DNA of 64,000 nt. Source: Nematopogon swammerdamellus (lineage: Eukaryota; Arthropoda; Insecta; Lepidoptera; Adelidae). Shown piece by piece: positions 32,828 to 43,555 of the stretch; the first letter of the stretch is position 1; every line of letters starts with the position of its first letter. Made by a program: the position numbers and the translations under genes. The notes below the pieces were generated by a model. The model was not told where the DNA came from, made no database searches, and saw only the letters and a list, made by a program, of their open reading frames with translations. The stretch lies in assembly GCA_946902875.1 (NCBI GenBank), contig OX336336.1, positions 6,480,545 to 6,544,544 on the forward strand. Reading direction: 5' to 3'.

Positions 32828-34105
32828 GCTGTAGCAATACGTACGCACCAGTGTAAAGGACATTCCAGTCACGCGAGACGAACGTACGGTGAGACTTTGG
32901 ATGAAGAAAACATTTGATTGTACCAATTTATTTGCAAGAGGTCTGTTCGGGCGTATTTTCGACACACTAAGACTTGTACAAGAGGTAGTACTATTTGTTA
33001 CTGTCTCAAAAGGGAGGAAAGAAAAAATTTACTCAGAATCATTGCTCGAACAGACGTGTCAATGTAACAAATCTTTGCATTTTTTCATCCAAAGGTGACA
33101 ACTAAACCAATTAATTGGAAGGCTCCGTTCCTTTCTTTGGACGATCGTTTTAATCTTTAGCAGTACGAGAACCACCGCCATTAAGATTTCCATTTCGCAT
33201 TTAAACGGCATTTACTACAATTAAGCATACCACATAGCGTCCGGTAGGTTATCCGTCCCAATATAGATCGGTAAGCCGTAGGTACATTAAGTATTTGTAA
33301 GGTTCATCGGAGTAAGTACCTAACGAATGATGCATTTAAAACATTAGTTGTAATAATTATGGTAAGACCAGACTTATATTGTACAATCGTCACTAGATTG
33401 TGTTGTAATTGTAATAGTTAATTTTTCTAATAAGTACTTATGAAATTTATTTGGAATAGTCCCAGAAAACGTTTAGAGTAGCAACATTACTGCAGTCCCG
33501 AGGCACTCGTACTTATTATAGAGATAGTTTGGTGCGAATTTCGAGAGACTATTCTGAAAAATCTGAACGTTGTAATTTATGTTTATATTTTAAGAAATAC
33601 TCGTAATGGCAATATTATTTAGAGATATTTTAGTAAAAATCATAGAGGCTCAAAGAGCGTTTGGAACAACTTTACAAATTATACAATATAAATAAGTTAC
33701 AAGCATGTATACGTAAGTCAGTGGCCTGGTTTTTATCTGCCACAGGTTGATTTTTTTTATTCCAAAAAGTGTGATGAAAACAACTAAGTTTAGAATGTGC
33801 GACTGTTCGCATTCTGGTGAGGAATTACAAATTTATATTCGAAATTTTTAATTCAAGGACTTTCAGTTGGGTTTTGCAGGAATTAAAATACACATAAGTA
33901 GATTTTGGGAGATTAAACTCGTCAAAAGAAAAACATATATCGATCAACAAATTGTATATTTTATGTGTAATTTTTGTTCATTTCTCCCAACCCAACTTGA
34001 GACTTCCTGTGATAAATTGTAATGTAATGTTAAGTATTTAACTAAATCTATTTATTTCTCAATTACTTAATAAATATATTTACAAATTGTACAAATAAAC
34101 TATTC
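32828..34105 (+). other. 3' UTR of the ZP gene with poly(A) signals
   Basis: About 1.27 kb of AT-rich sequence after the stop, with no ORF of interest. AATAAA hexamers occur at about 34069 and 34093, suggesting 3' ends near 34.09-34.12 kb. The convergent LIPT2 stop codon is at 34168, so the two transcripts end tail to tail and may overlap. Confidence 0.6.
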
Positions 34106-34167
34106 TTTTCTTGCTTGAGTAATTCTTCATTCCCAAATCCAACACAATTTTCTAAATTTGATTAACA

Positions 34168-34517
34168 TCAGGAGACTCGATCCGTCATGAGATTGCTAAA
34201 AATGCTGCTTAAAATTTCCTCTTGATCTCCACTGCTCATCGCTTCTGTTTCGCAGCCAAATACCTTCTCAAAGTGTTTCAAAAAGACCGGCGTAATACTC
34301 TCCACGTCCGCATCTTGACCCGTTTCTTTCGTCAACGATGTGACCCCCTTACCGACGATGCCGCAGGGGACGATGTGGTCGAACCAGCGCAGGTCCGTGT
34401 TGCAGTTGAGAGAGACGCCGTGAGTGGTGACGTAGCGCGACGCATGGATTCCGATCGCGGCTATTTTGTTGTTGCCGATCCACACTCCCGTTTCGGGCGA
34501 GCGGGCGCCTTTAACAC
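34168..34517 (-). CDS. LIPT2: LIPT2 exon 3
   Basis: 350 nt including the stop. Acceptor ttttacag at 34518-34525. Carries the catalytic Lys (NNKIAAIG) and Cys (IVPCGIVGKG) segments, then a C-terminal helix region (FLKHFEKVFGC). Confidence 0.95.
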
Positions 34518-37500
34518 CTGTAAAATTTCAAATAATTTTTAGAGTAGGTAGTTTTCGAGACTTCAAGTGCCTATATAGACGGTTGGTGCAGTAATAAATG
34601 TATGTCAATGCATGGAGCTTTTTTGTTTTTTTCTCTCCTTTTTAGGATTCCCCAGCCAAATGAAAAAAACGGAACCCTTATAATTTCGTCTTATCCGACC
34701 GTCCGTATGTCACAGCCATTTTACTCGGACACTATTGGCACTATATGTAGATGAATTTAGGAAAGAAGGTGTATTCTACGAACCGCTCTACAATAGGGAA
34801 GTGAAATTTGGAAAAAATAAATGGTAGGGTAATACCCCACTGACTTTCTCGATTGTTTGGCGAACTGAACCTTTTTATGTTCGAAATTCAAAATGTACTG
34901 ACAGGACAGTTCCGTGGAATTAGTTAGGCGCTCGCAAAAAACATTTTGTATGCAACATTTAATAGAAAGAAACCTTCGTTTGTATGGCAGCCACCTTTCT
35001 TTGAGTTTTCCTGGAAAAACAGATAACGGTATCTTTTTAGACTAGTAAGTTAGAGTAGTAATAGGGTTTCTATGTGGAAAATATAATAAAAATCGTTAGA
35101 GCCATTTTTGAGAAAATCGACCTTATCGAAATCATTTGTATGAAAGCTACCCTTATTTTTTAGAATTAAAAAAAACTAAAAAAAGGTACCCCTAGATAAT
35201 CGTTTCAAACTACTAAATATGAATTTTAATAGAAATCGGTTGAGCGGTTGAGGCGCAACGTCGCTGGCCACATTTCCATATACAAATTTTGTATGACAGC
35301 TACCCTTATTTTTTCGAATAAAAAAAAAACTAAAAAAAGGTACCCCTAGATAATCGTTTCAAACTACTAAATACGAATTTTGAACGAAATCGGTTGAGCG
35401 GTTGAGGCGCAAGGTCGCTGGACGGACACACACACACACATAAATGTTTTTCAAAACCACTTTTTTGGGATCGTTGACAGATATATAGCCCAAGTCAATC
35501 GAAATCTCAACTTCGAAATTTTGGACGATCACAATACTTCCTTTCTCCTTACAGTCGCTCGAAAGTAAAAATTGGGATGATAAATGACTTTTTGGTTTAG
35601 TCAATGTTTGGTGAGATATGAGATTCTAAAGTCATAAAAAGTGTGCTACCCCTAACTTTTTTTAACTATAAGATGGAACATTTTGGAAAAATTTAAGGTG
35701 GTAGAATGGAAAAAAAAAATACTTTCAACTATTTTTGGTTTGAATAAGATAATATGTTGCGTAGTTTTTAAGATAAGGGATATTTTAAAAATTTGGGGTG
35801 GCAACAAAAGGATGCAAGAAGGATGCAAAAAAATCAATATTTTTTTAGGTTAGGTTAGGTTTTTGATTTTGGGTTTTGAGTAATGGCTTAGGGTAGTCTA
35901 ATTGAGAATCAAGAAGGGAAAATGCAGTATCAAATAAAGTACACTTTGTTAAATTATGGCATACTTAATAGGTAAGTAATCTGTATATCATCCTGCATGC
36001 CGTGGAGTCGGGATTACCTTTACGTTTGTTTTGACAGGTGATAAGGGAGCCACATCCTAGCTAGATAGATGGAATATTGTGTAAAACGAGGTTCCTGTAT
36101 AATTGCAACAGGATTTTTAGGGCATATCATACTGTCAGTATATATACTGAAAAGTTGTCGCACTCAAAAAGTGCCTTCTGTCAACTCACCGAACTCTGCG
36201 CACAGTCGTATAATAGTTTCCTCCAGACTGCTCACGTACCACTTGACGCTAGGAGTGTAGTTCTTCAGACAGATGATAGGATACGCAACCAGTTGTCCAG
36301 GTCCGTGGAACGTGATGAGACCACCGCGGTTGGTCGGACGGAAATCCGCTCCCAGCTCTAGCAATCGGTTGATCTCTGACTTGGGTGTCTGGTCTCGGAT
36401 ACCTGGAACAAGAGAGATTTGTTCAGGTGGATTTGTGCTATGCCACAAAATATATTATTTATAATTTTTTTATGTAAGTAATCTGTTCTTTAATCAGTGC
36501 GTTCTGCCAGTTATGACGTACGGGAGGTAAATATGGACTATGACCATGGGACTGTTCCACAAATTTAAAGTCGATCAGCGAACTATGGAAAGGGTGATGC
36601 ATAGCATTTCTTTAATTGCTAAAATCTGTAATGAGGAAATATGACAAAGAAGGTAGTCAATATTGCTAAGAAAATTAATTAATTAATTAAATTAATTAAA
36701 GCATGGGACACCCCCAGTTAGGTGAACAGATGACCTAAAAAAGATAACTGGGAGTGGGTGCATGAGAAGAGTGGAAGACCGCTCTCGATCAACTTTCCTT
36801 GTCATTTAGTTTTTCGAAGACTTTTAAAATTCTTTTAGTGCAGGCTTGTCGGCGCTTGCCACCTAGCCCAGGGTTGAAAGTAGTGAAGTAACGAACCGAG
36901 TTGGTAATTCGGTTCAAACCGATTTGATGTTGAAGCCAGCCGACTCGGTTTGGTAAGCGGCAAAATCGAGTTGACTCGCTGGCTCGCGGTGGCGTGGCGG
37001 CGTGGCGGGCGGCGAATGCCTGCCTCGGACAGACCGAGTGAACTGACTGCGACGAGCCGAGCGAGCGAGCCGACTCGGTTTGGCGAAATCGAGTTGACGC
37101 GGCGACTGCCTGCCTGCCTGCTGGCCGGACCGAGTGAACTAACTGCGAGCCGACTCGGTTTGGGCGAGCCGACCGAGTCGACTCAATTCGGTTTGAGATC
37201 GCCGCGCGCTCGAGTCGAGTCAAGTTGCTGCTCGGCTTGCTACTGCGTCCGCTAACTCGGCCGCTGACCGACCGCCCGCCGTCGTTTGAATCGGTTTGGT
37301 TTGGTGAAGTTAAGCTTATTCGTTCGTAGAACTGGCTCGCATCGTATTCTTCGATCCGTCTGTTCTGTAATTTATACTAACTAACGACAAAAAGTGTAAA
37401 AAAATACTCGTCCCGCTTGTCTTTATTATAGAGCTGGGCTGGTTAATTAAGCTACCTACCTACTTTGACCCAAATCGGTTTGAATCGGTTTGGATATTTT

Positions 37501-38145
37501 ATCAAACCGAGTTAATCGATTTGTAATTTTTAGCGAGTTACCCATCACTAGTTGAAAGTTGTCAAGCCTAAGGTCAGCCTCGATAGCTCAGTGGTGCAGA
37601 CAGTCGACTGTCGCTATTGATTGAAGCAACGCTGGGCGCGGTCAGTACTTGGATGGGTGACCGCTCGACCGTTGGAGGCTGACCGTGGTTCGGATTCCAC
37701 GTAAAACTGTAGGTACCTTCCCTTCTTAGCTTACTAGGTGGTAGGGTTTAATCCGCCCGGGTTGGTACCACCGCACTGAATGAAATGTCAGTCGAAACGG
37801 CTATGTAATTGTGTTTTCCGTCCAGTTCAGTTTAGCCGGCACGACCGAAGGGAAGCACTGACATGGCACCTAGTTCACGCAGTGTTATGGGCTGACATCA
37901 CGGATGTTGTAGGTGATGTAGCCAATCGTGTCAGTTTTCATAAAAAAAAAACCTCGACTTTCACTAATAATTTGGACACCACCCCACTCACCCACAGTGT
38001 AGACAGGTTTGTGCTCGACGAGCAGCAGTGTGTCTCGGCCGGTTCCTCCCGCGGCCACAGCGTCGAGCTGCCGGCGCGCGAGGTTCGTCTGCACTCGCAG
38101 CGCCGTGTCGAACGACATCAGACCCAGCCGCCACACCCGCACCAT
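34168..38145 (-). CDS. LIPT2: Lipoyl(octanoyl) transferase 2, mitochondrial (three exons)
   Basis: Exons on the minus strand: 38145-37992, 36402-36190, 34517-34168. They join in frame to 238 aa, close to the family length of about 230. The enzyme moves octanoyl from mitochondrial acyl carrier protein to lipoyl-dependent proteins (glycine cleavage H protein first), the first step of lipoate synthesis. Family signatures: LLLVEHKPVYTVG (residues 40-52), RGGLITFHGPGQL (77-89), ETGVWIGNNKIAAIG with the catalytic Lys at about 140, THGVSLNCNTDL, and PCGIVGKGVTS with the acyl-accepting Cys at about 174. Start: Met at 38145 fits the family N-terminus (VRVWRLG); a Met at 38163 would add six residues with basic character. 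An in-frame Met at 38229 is rejected because that stretch is retrotransposon-derived. Intron 1 holds a hAT MITE and a SINE, intron 2 a tandem duplication. Confidence 0.95.
35136..35415 (-). repeat. Tandem duplication (148-bp period) in LIPT2 intron 2
   Basis: TAGATAATCGTTTCAAACTA and GAAATCGGTTGAGCGGTTGA occur twice, about 148 bp apart, each preceded by GCTACCCTTATTTTTT. The second unit ends in a short (CA)n run. Confidence 0.75.
36190..36402 (-). CDS. LIPT2: LIPT2 exon 2
   Basis: Phase 1 to 1, 213 nt. Acceptor tgttccag, donor G|GTGAGT at 36189. Carries RGGLITFHGPGQLVAYPI, the substrate-binding His-Gly-Pro-Gly-Gln segment. Confidence 0.95.
36881..37550. mobile_element. hAT-type MITE with 8-bp target duplication, LIPT2 intron 1
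   Basis: Starts TAGTGAAGTAACGAACCGAG and ends GTTACCCATCACTA (inverted: TAGTGATGGGTAAC). Flanked on both sides by GTTGAAAG (36873-36880; 37551-37558), the 8-bp duplication typical of hAT. The interior is GC-rich and full of CCGACTCGGTTTGG/CCGAGT-type subrepeats on both strands. No transposase. Long ORFs on both strands here come from the subrepeats. Confidence 0.92.
37572..37951 (+). mobile_element. Chimeric SINE family A, copy 2 (full length, in LIPT2 intron 1)
   Basis: Best preserved head: GGTCAGCCTC and GAGGCTGACC give a perfect 10-bp stem, with TAGCTCAGTGGT (A box), the 5S-like segment and the T-arm CGTGGTTCGGATTCCACG. Ends in a 10-A tail about 41 bp from LIPT2 exon 1, antisense to the gene, and starts 21 bp after the hAT MITE. 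Confidence 0.9.
37992..38145 (-). CDS. LIPT2: LIPT2 exon 1
   Basis: 51 codons plus 1 nt. Donor G|GTGAGT at 37991. Ends at HKPVYTVG, the classic LipB motif; the Gly codon is split across the intron. Confidence 0.92.
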
Positions 38146-38174
38146 CCTCCACCTTCTCAACATGTCAACTTTAT

Positions 38175-38400
38175 TATTAACACTTTCCTGAATCATATAA
38201 CCGGGCGTCTTCAAAAGGCCTGTGAACAAATCTTGAAAGAATTAAATTATCTTTTTGTCCGTCTCATAGCTGGCATGGCGCTTCCCGAGCGCGGTTTCGC
38301 GAGTAGAGGTGTTACTGACTCACTGTCCACCCACTGGCCACCCGTGCCAGTTCTCTATAAAAAAGTGCACAGACATGTTATGAACCTTTTTGGATTTTAT
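38175..38400 (+). mobile_element. Same non-LTR 3' end, copy 4, abutting LIPT2 exon 1
   Basis: TTTCCTGAATCATATAACCG and GGGCGTCTTCAAAAGGC match copy 1, then GCTGGCATGGCGCTTCCCGA and CGGTTTCGCGAG. It starts about 30 bp upstream of the LIPT2 start (antisense to the gene), so it supplies the sequence just 5' of the ATG. Confidence 0.7.
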
Positions 38401-41352
38401 TGTTTTTGCCATCTTTGGCCATCTAAAACCTGAAAGATACCTTCAGCAGATATTCTGAGAATGTCCATTCTACTACAGAGAGAGTTACAGAGATCAGGGA
38501 ACTCATTATGGACGAAATCTGACTTGGAAGTCGTCAATGCCATTTTTCACTTTTATTTATTTAAAACTTACCAGTTACGACAGACAGCGAAATGAAGAGG
38601 TTCCGGTAGAGGATACAAAGGTTTTAATTCATTACTTTCATTCAACTTTTCTCTACATTTGAAAACCCTTTTGGATATAGAATCAAGATAAAATTTACTG
38701 AGAATAGAATAATATTCTATGCTGAGAATGACAGTTAATTTTTTTCTCTTTTTAACCTTACGGAAAGGCAAGGGTCGTGTTACCGTACAGCCAAACACAC
38801 AGATATTACGATGGGTCATGGGGGGGATCCTTCGAGCAAAGGTGGATCATTTCTAATTTGTAAACTGTGGAAGTCGTTAGCAGTCACTCAGTGCGCCTAG
38901 TAATTATTGAAATACCTACATGAAGTCGTGTGCCGATAATACCTAAATAATTAACTGTCTGCTCCTCAGTTAGGCTGGGGTTTACAATACCTGATCCTTT
39001 ATTTCAACTAACTGGTACAATAGGTCTGTAGTGTAGGCTTTTGCGATTCTGGTGATGTAATTTTTTTTCTGCGGAAATGCGTAGTTTCGGAGAAAAAAAA
39101 TTTGGAAAAAAATATTTTTCATACAAAATTAATTTTCGAATTTTTTTATTAATTTTTTAAATGCACCAAAACATTTATTTTCAATAGGAATTTATGCAAA
39201 AACGACATGCGCCGCCTCAACATTAGGTTAGGGTTTATTTATAGAATATGCGTCGCGTAGCGACGCATATTCTATGAATTAACCCTGGTTATTTTTTTTT
39301 TAAACCACCAAAACATTCACCCATATCACTTCCTTTGTTTTTACATACATATATATTCTAAACCAATGTTTTGGTGACTTAAAAAAAAAAACAAAAAATT
39401 ATTATTTTGTATGAAATATTTCGTGAAATTTTCTTTTTGGCCCCAATTTTGATTTCCGCAGGCTAAGTCTTTTCTAATAGCAGTATTTTGTGATCCTTTA
39501 TGCTCCTGTATTTTGTATTTTTTTTTTAAGAGGATCAGGTGTTGGAAACCCGCCCCCTCAGTTATAATATGTCTACATTCCCCAGACTCTCAGCGCCTTA
39601 CCGCGCGCGGCTTGCGCGCGGTAAAACGCGCGCGACCTTGCGCGCCAACCTCGACATAAACCCAGATATTTCGGAAGCTAATGAAGTTAGATCTATAAAC
39701 TCTTCTGTTCTAGAAAGCCAATGAAATGACCTTCAAAACCATGGGAAATAAGTGAGGGCTTACTTATTTAGAAGTACCAGATATTTTAGTTATAAAAAAA
39801 AAATCAGAAAAAAAAAGAAATTTTTTAGCTAACTTTTGAGCGACGAAAAATACGACTTTTGTCGCCAACCGAGCTCGTACTGCAACTTCTATAGGTAGAA
39901 TAACATATAAATAACACGTTTTACTAACCTTTTCCTGAAAGATCCGCTTGAAAACACTTATAATAAATAATTTGGCGAAGGAGCGTCACCTCGAAAATTA
40001 TGTCAACAAAGAAACTGTCAGCTGACAGCTAGCGTTCGTTTTATTATTCATAATTGGTCTTTGGAGACAAGAAAAAATGGTTAGTTCATAATTGCCGGTG
40101 TCACTTATAGCCCTGCTCAACGATTAAAAGAGCAATAGACCAATTCGTGCGACCGTAATTTGAGAATAAAGATGGGCTCCGTTTGGGGACCAAGATAATT
40201 GCCGGAAAAAAGTTATGGGATCCAATCGGGAGCCAAAGGAGCATACAGGTTTAGTCTAACTTAGTCAACTAGGTAGTCAACATTTTTTATTGCTAATCGA
40301 TCAATAAAATTGTAAATTATTACTCCATTACAACAGCAAACATTATCATAAATTAGCATTTGAGCACATCTCTATCCCCGATATATTGCTGTCATAGTGA
40401 AAATTGCGTTTTATGACTTCCTGTAGTGTAGACAGGTCCCTCCTCACGATGTATGAAACATCGTGCTGACTGTTATGCATGTTTCCGTTGCTCATCTAAT
40501 TTCAGTACACGTGTGAAAGAGAAAGGACGAGACTTCAATACATGCTACATATGCTAGTAGTGCCATCTATGTTTATACTTGTAAACCATTTGCACACAGT
40601 GACGTAACTGGTATTATTAATGCTTCTACTGGTCGATAGATGGCAACACATAAATATCATTTCAGTTGGCCTACTCAACCTTAGATGGCGCTGTATATAA
40701 ATTGTATCCTATCTTTCGTTACTCAACTAGTAGGAAGGATCACCGTCCGTCCGCCGCTGTTTACTATTGCTTCATTCAGTATTTCCACAATGCCGCGCCT
40801 GAAAGGTTGCGCTTCTGCGAACGGCCGTAGTCATGAATGTTTACATAATCAAAATCGTGTATTTCTGGTCCACATAAATGACTGTTTTCAAAATGAGTAC
40901 TATATAGGCATAGACGTTATGCGCTCTCTTGCAAAGAACATTGGACTCTGACTTTATTTATTTTATTACTTTTACAGTGAAGTGACAGTTGCCAACGCTA
41001 TGGTGTTTTGGATAAAACATTGTTCGGATATAGAGTATGAATGTAGACTTGGTACATTATGGGTGACACGTGTTTATAGCGGCACTTCCGGTCGAGGGGG
41101 TGAGGGTGTAATATTGCATTCTATGGTGATTAGCTTCCGTCGTGTAGAGTCATTAGGGGTATAGAGTTACTGAATGCACTCGTAAATAGATAATGGTTTG
41201 ATTTATTGCGTGTTTGACGACTTTTACTAACGCTTAGTTTATTGTGGTTTAATTTTACGACTGCAGTAACGTTTAACTTAGATTTTTTTATTGAGCACAT
41301 ATTTGCATGAATGCATGTATTGCATCGTTTGGGTACGGTACTTAAATAATAG
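38400..41352. other. Upstream of LIPT2: no recognised gene
   Basis: Apart from the 38.97-39.57-kb foldback, no host coding exon was recognised. A 53-codon ATG frame at 40790-40951 (MPRLKGCASANGRSHE start) is preceded by a TATATAAA at about 40694 but has no supported product. Duplicated poly(T)/(A) tracts are frequent. Confidence 0.45.
38970..39572. mobile_element. MITE/foldback with a perfect central palindrome
   Basis: Imperfect terminal inverted repeats: GGGTTTACAATACCTGATCC near 38992 and GGATCAGGTGTTGGAAACCC at 39533-39552. The centre (39240-39276) is a 16-bp perfect hairpin with a 3-nt loop: ATAGAATATGCGTCGC, GTA, and its complement. T/A-rich arms also pair loosely. Non-coding. Confidence 0.6.
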
Positions 41353-41575
41353 TCCCACTGCATCTCCCCATGTGTATGTTTAAAAATAAGACTAGGCGCT
41401 AAAGGGCGACAGGGTAGTCACCTCTCACCTTGGCACGGTCGTTCCACCAAGTCATACAGCAGACTTTGATTATCGTGGTGGTCGGTGTTGTGCTGTAATT
41501 TACCAGAGTTCTTGCAGCACAGCACCGATTACTCTGTTTATAACGATTGTCGGGATACAGCGCCTGTGGTATGTG
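41353..41575 (+). repeat. Interspersed repeat family C
   Basis: Matches the 57.6-kb copy: CACTGCATCTCCCC, CACCTCTCACCTTGGCACGG, GGTCGGTGTTGTGCTGTAAT, GATTGTCGGGATA. Has a deletion in the middle. Confidence 0.75.
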
Positions 41576-42639
41576 TGGAATACTTATGTATACTTATTTA
41601 GGCAATTAGATTACGGTGGCCACCGAAATCCGTTATAATGATTGTGCATAAACTGAGCAATATAAAACTGTTCAGTATCTTAGAATATCATAATCAAAAT
41701 CAACTACAGCTTCAAGGCTTGCTTTTTCCAGTTATGGCTTTGTTTAAGAGATATATATTATTTACTTGAGTGGCAGCACCGTCGCCTGTCATTTTGCACG
41801 GAAACTTTTACAGATTGTTTGGGGTACACTAGGAATACTATCCTAAGTTTTCGACCTCGAGCACCCTGTGCTAACTTGGGGGTGGGCAAAAAACTCAAAA
41901 AATTTCTGACTTTTTTCAGCTTTTCGCCTATATCTCTTAAACTAAGGATATTTCGTTGACCACACTGCATAAAAAAAAGGTGGAGAGCATTAAATTTCCT
42001 AAAATTTCGTTGTTGAACCAGATTTTCACGTCCAATATTAACGGAGATACAGCCGATCAAAGTTAGACAAAGTTTCTTAAAATGTAAAAAATAGCGGAAA
42101 AGCGAAGGTTTGGACCCCATAACCACCATTTCGATGTTAACTATGTTGATCACTCATCAATATCAACGTCTTGGAAAACCTATGACCCTCCACCCCACCC
42201 CCCCCCCCCCCCCCCAAACGTTACGATGAAAATGTAAGAAATACGTTATGAAGAACCCTCTCTCACACCAAAAACCCTAACGTTGTACACATAATATGAT
42301 GTCACTGGGAGGAGGAGGGAGGGGGAGGGGGTGTTGTAAAATTTATTTACAAAAAAAGTAATAATATTTAAAATATCCATCGATATACCGACCGATTGAT
42401 CGATCGTTGTGCCCATAGTCGTATCGGCGCATGGGCTGATAGTGAAAAGCCTTGACGACCACCTTGAGAGGCTCTCGCTGAGTGGTTGGGTCAAGGGTCA
42501 GATCCAGAAGGCAGCCCTGCTCGACACTGCGCGTATAGTCGGTTTCTCTCTTTGGGACCCGAGTGGGCCGAGTTGGGGCCAGTGGTTTCACATCAATTTT
42601 AGATTTTTATGTTTTGTTTATAAAAATCAGTTGCATAGG

Positions 42640-43095
42640 GGTCTTTAAAAATCGCCAACATCTCTGAAAGGCTAGGATTCTTGCTATACATCTGCATCAC
42701 CTTCTTTTTTCCAATACCAAATGGTGCTGAGGTGGGGTCACGCCCACATATCGCATGCAGGAAAAGATTATCCTATGGATCGTACTTGAACGAGTGAGAT
42801 GAATACAAGTTGGGTTGTGAACCTTTCCACTCTTCTATAAACAAACGTTCATTTTGGAAGAACCCAAAGCAGTGAGAAGCAACAGAAGATCTATGTCTTC
42901 CCCTGTTATGACGACACTATCATACTTGTCAGCAGCTGAGACAGCAGTCTCCACAATCATTACATCGGCGTCTTCTACTGTCAGCTTCACTTGGATCCCC
43001 CTGGCTTCCATTTCACTCGTCAGCATAGTTATGAAGTACTGCTTGTTGGCATCGTTCGCAGCGGCGACTCCTGGTCCTGAATATTGGGTTGGCTC
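42640..43095 (-). pseudogene. PIN/XPG-like nuclease-fold gene fragment
   Basis: Minus strand reads TQYSGPGVAAANDANKQYF, LTVEDADVMIVETAVSAAD, VVITGEDIDLLLLLTALGS, then after a stop and a frame change NLYSSHSFKYDP and FLHAICGRDPTSAPFGIGKK. The D-x-D-V..A, GED-x-DLL and FLHAI-x-G-x-D-x-TSA pattern recurs in invertebrate PIN/FEN-like proteins often linked to mobile elements (recalled, not searched). Acidic residues of the fold are retained, but stops and a frameshift break the gene. The start is preceded by a plausible acceptor (tccttag), so it was once an internal exon. Confidence 0.6.
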
Positions 43096-43369
43096 TGGCT
43101 AAGGATTTTTTTTTTCATAATTTCATAACTTAGGTACCTACGCGTTAATTTATTTCTACCACAATGAGTTCAAAAACTGAAAGACGATTACGATATAGAT
43201 AGTTTATAATATTTAGTTTAAATTATTTATTTTGCTCACTTACGATTTATTTGTCTGTAGATAGATACCTACTGGTTGTGTCAAAGCTGTCGAGTTGCAG
43301 CCGACAACAGCGACGTCTCCTCTGGCACGACGACGATGAGACAGGCATACAAGCTTGAATTGTTACATT

Positions 43370-43555
43370 TTATTTGTACATGAAGTCCACTCTTCGTTCC
43401 ACAGACAAGAAATTTTCGATGACTCGATCGTGAAAATCTTCTTTCTTCCTCAATTTTGTTAGCAACTCCTTTTCCACAGATATGTAAGAGTGCCAAATTA
43501 CTGAGTCTCTCTTGTCCTTGAGTGCTCCGTAGATAGCTCGGTAGGAGTTTGCCAT
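43370..43555 (-). CDS. Hypothetical short ORF beside the PIN-like pseudogene
   Basis: About 62 codons from a Met at 43555: MANSYRAIYGALKDKRDSV then ELLTKLRKKEDFHDRVIENF. Polar and helical, no recognised domain. Same strand as and upstream of the PIN-like fragment, so it may be an upstream exon of the same broken gene. Coding status uncertain. Confidence 0.25.
   Translation of the reverse strand: MANSYRAIYGALKDKRDSVIWHSYISVEKELLTKLRKKEDFHDRVIENFLSVERRVDFMYK

Noticed and set aside
36789..37255. Long overlapping open frames on both strands (144 and 101 codons)
   Set aside because: They lie in the GC-rich subrepeats of the hAT MITE; composition is Arg/Ser/Ala-rich and repetitive on both strands, with no domain.
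38146..38229. In-frame N-terminal extension of LIPT2 from a Met at 38229
   Set aside because: The sequence overlaps a LINE 3' end and has no family similarity; the Met at 38145 (or 38163) fits the LipB N-terminus.
40790..40951. 53-codon ATG frame downstream of a TATATAAA
   Set aside because: No recognisable domain, the TATA-like word is about 100 bp away, and nothing shows splicing or conservation.
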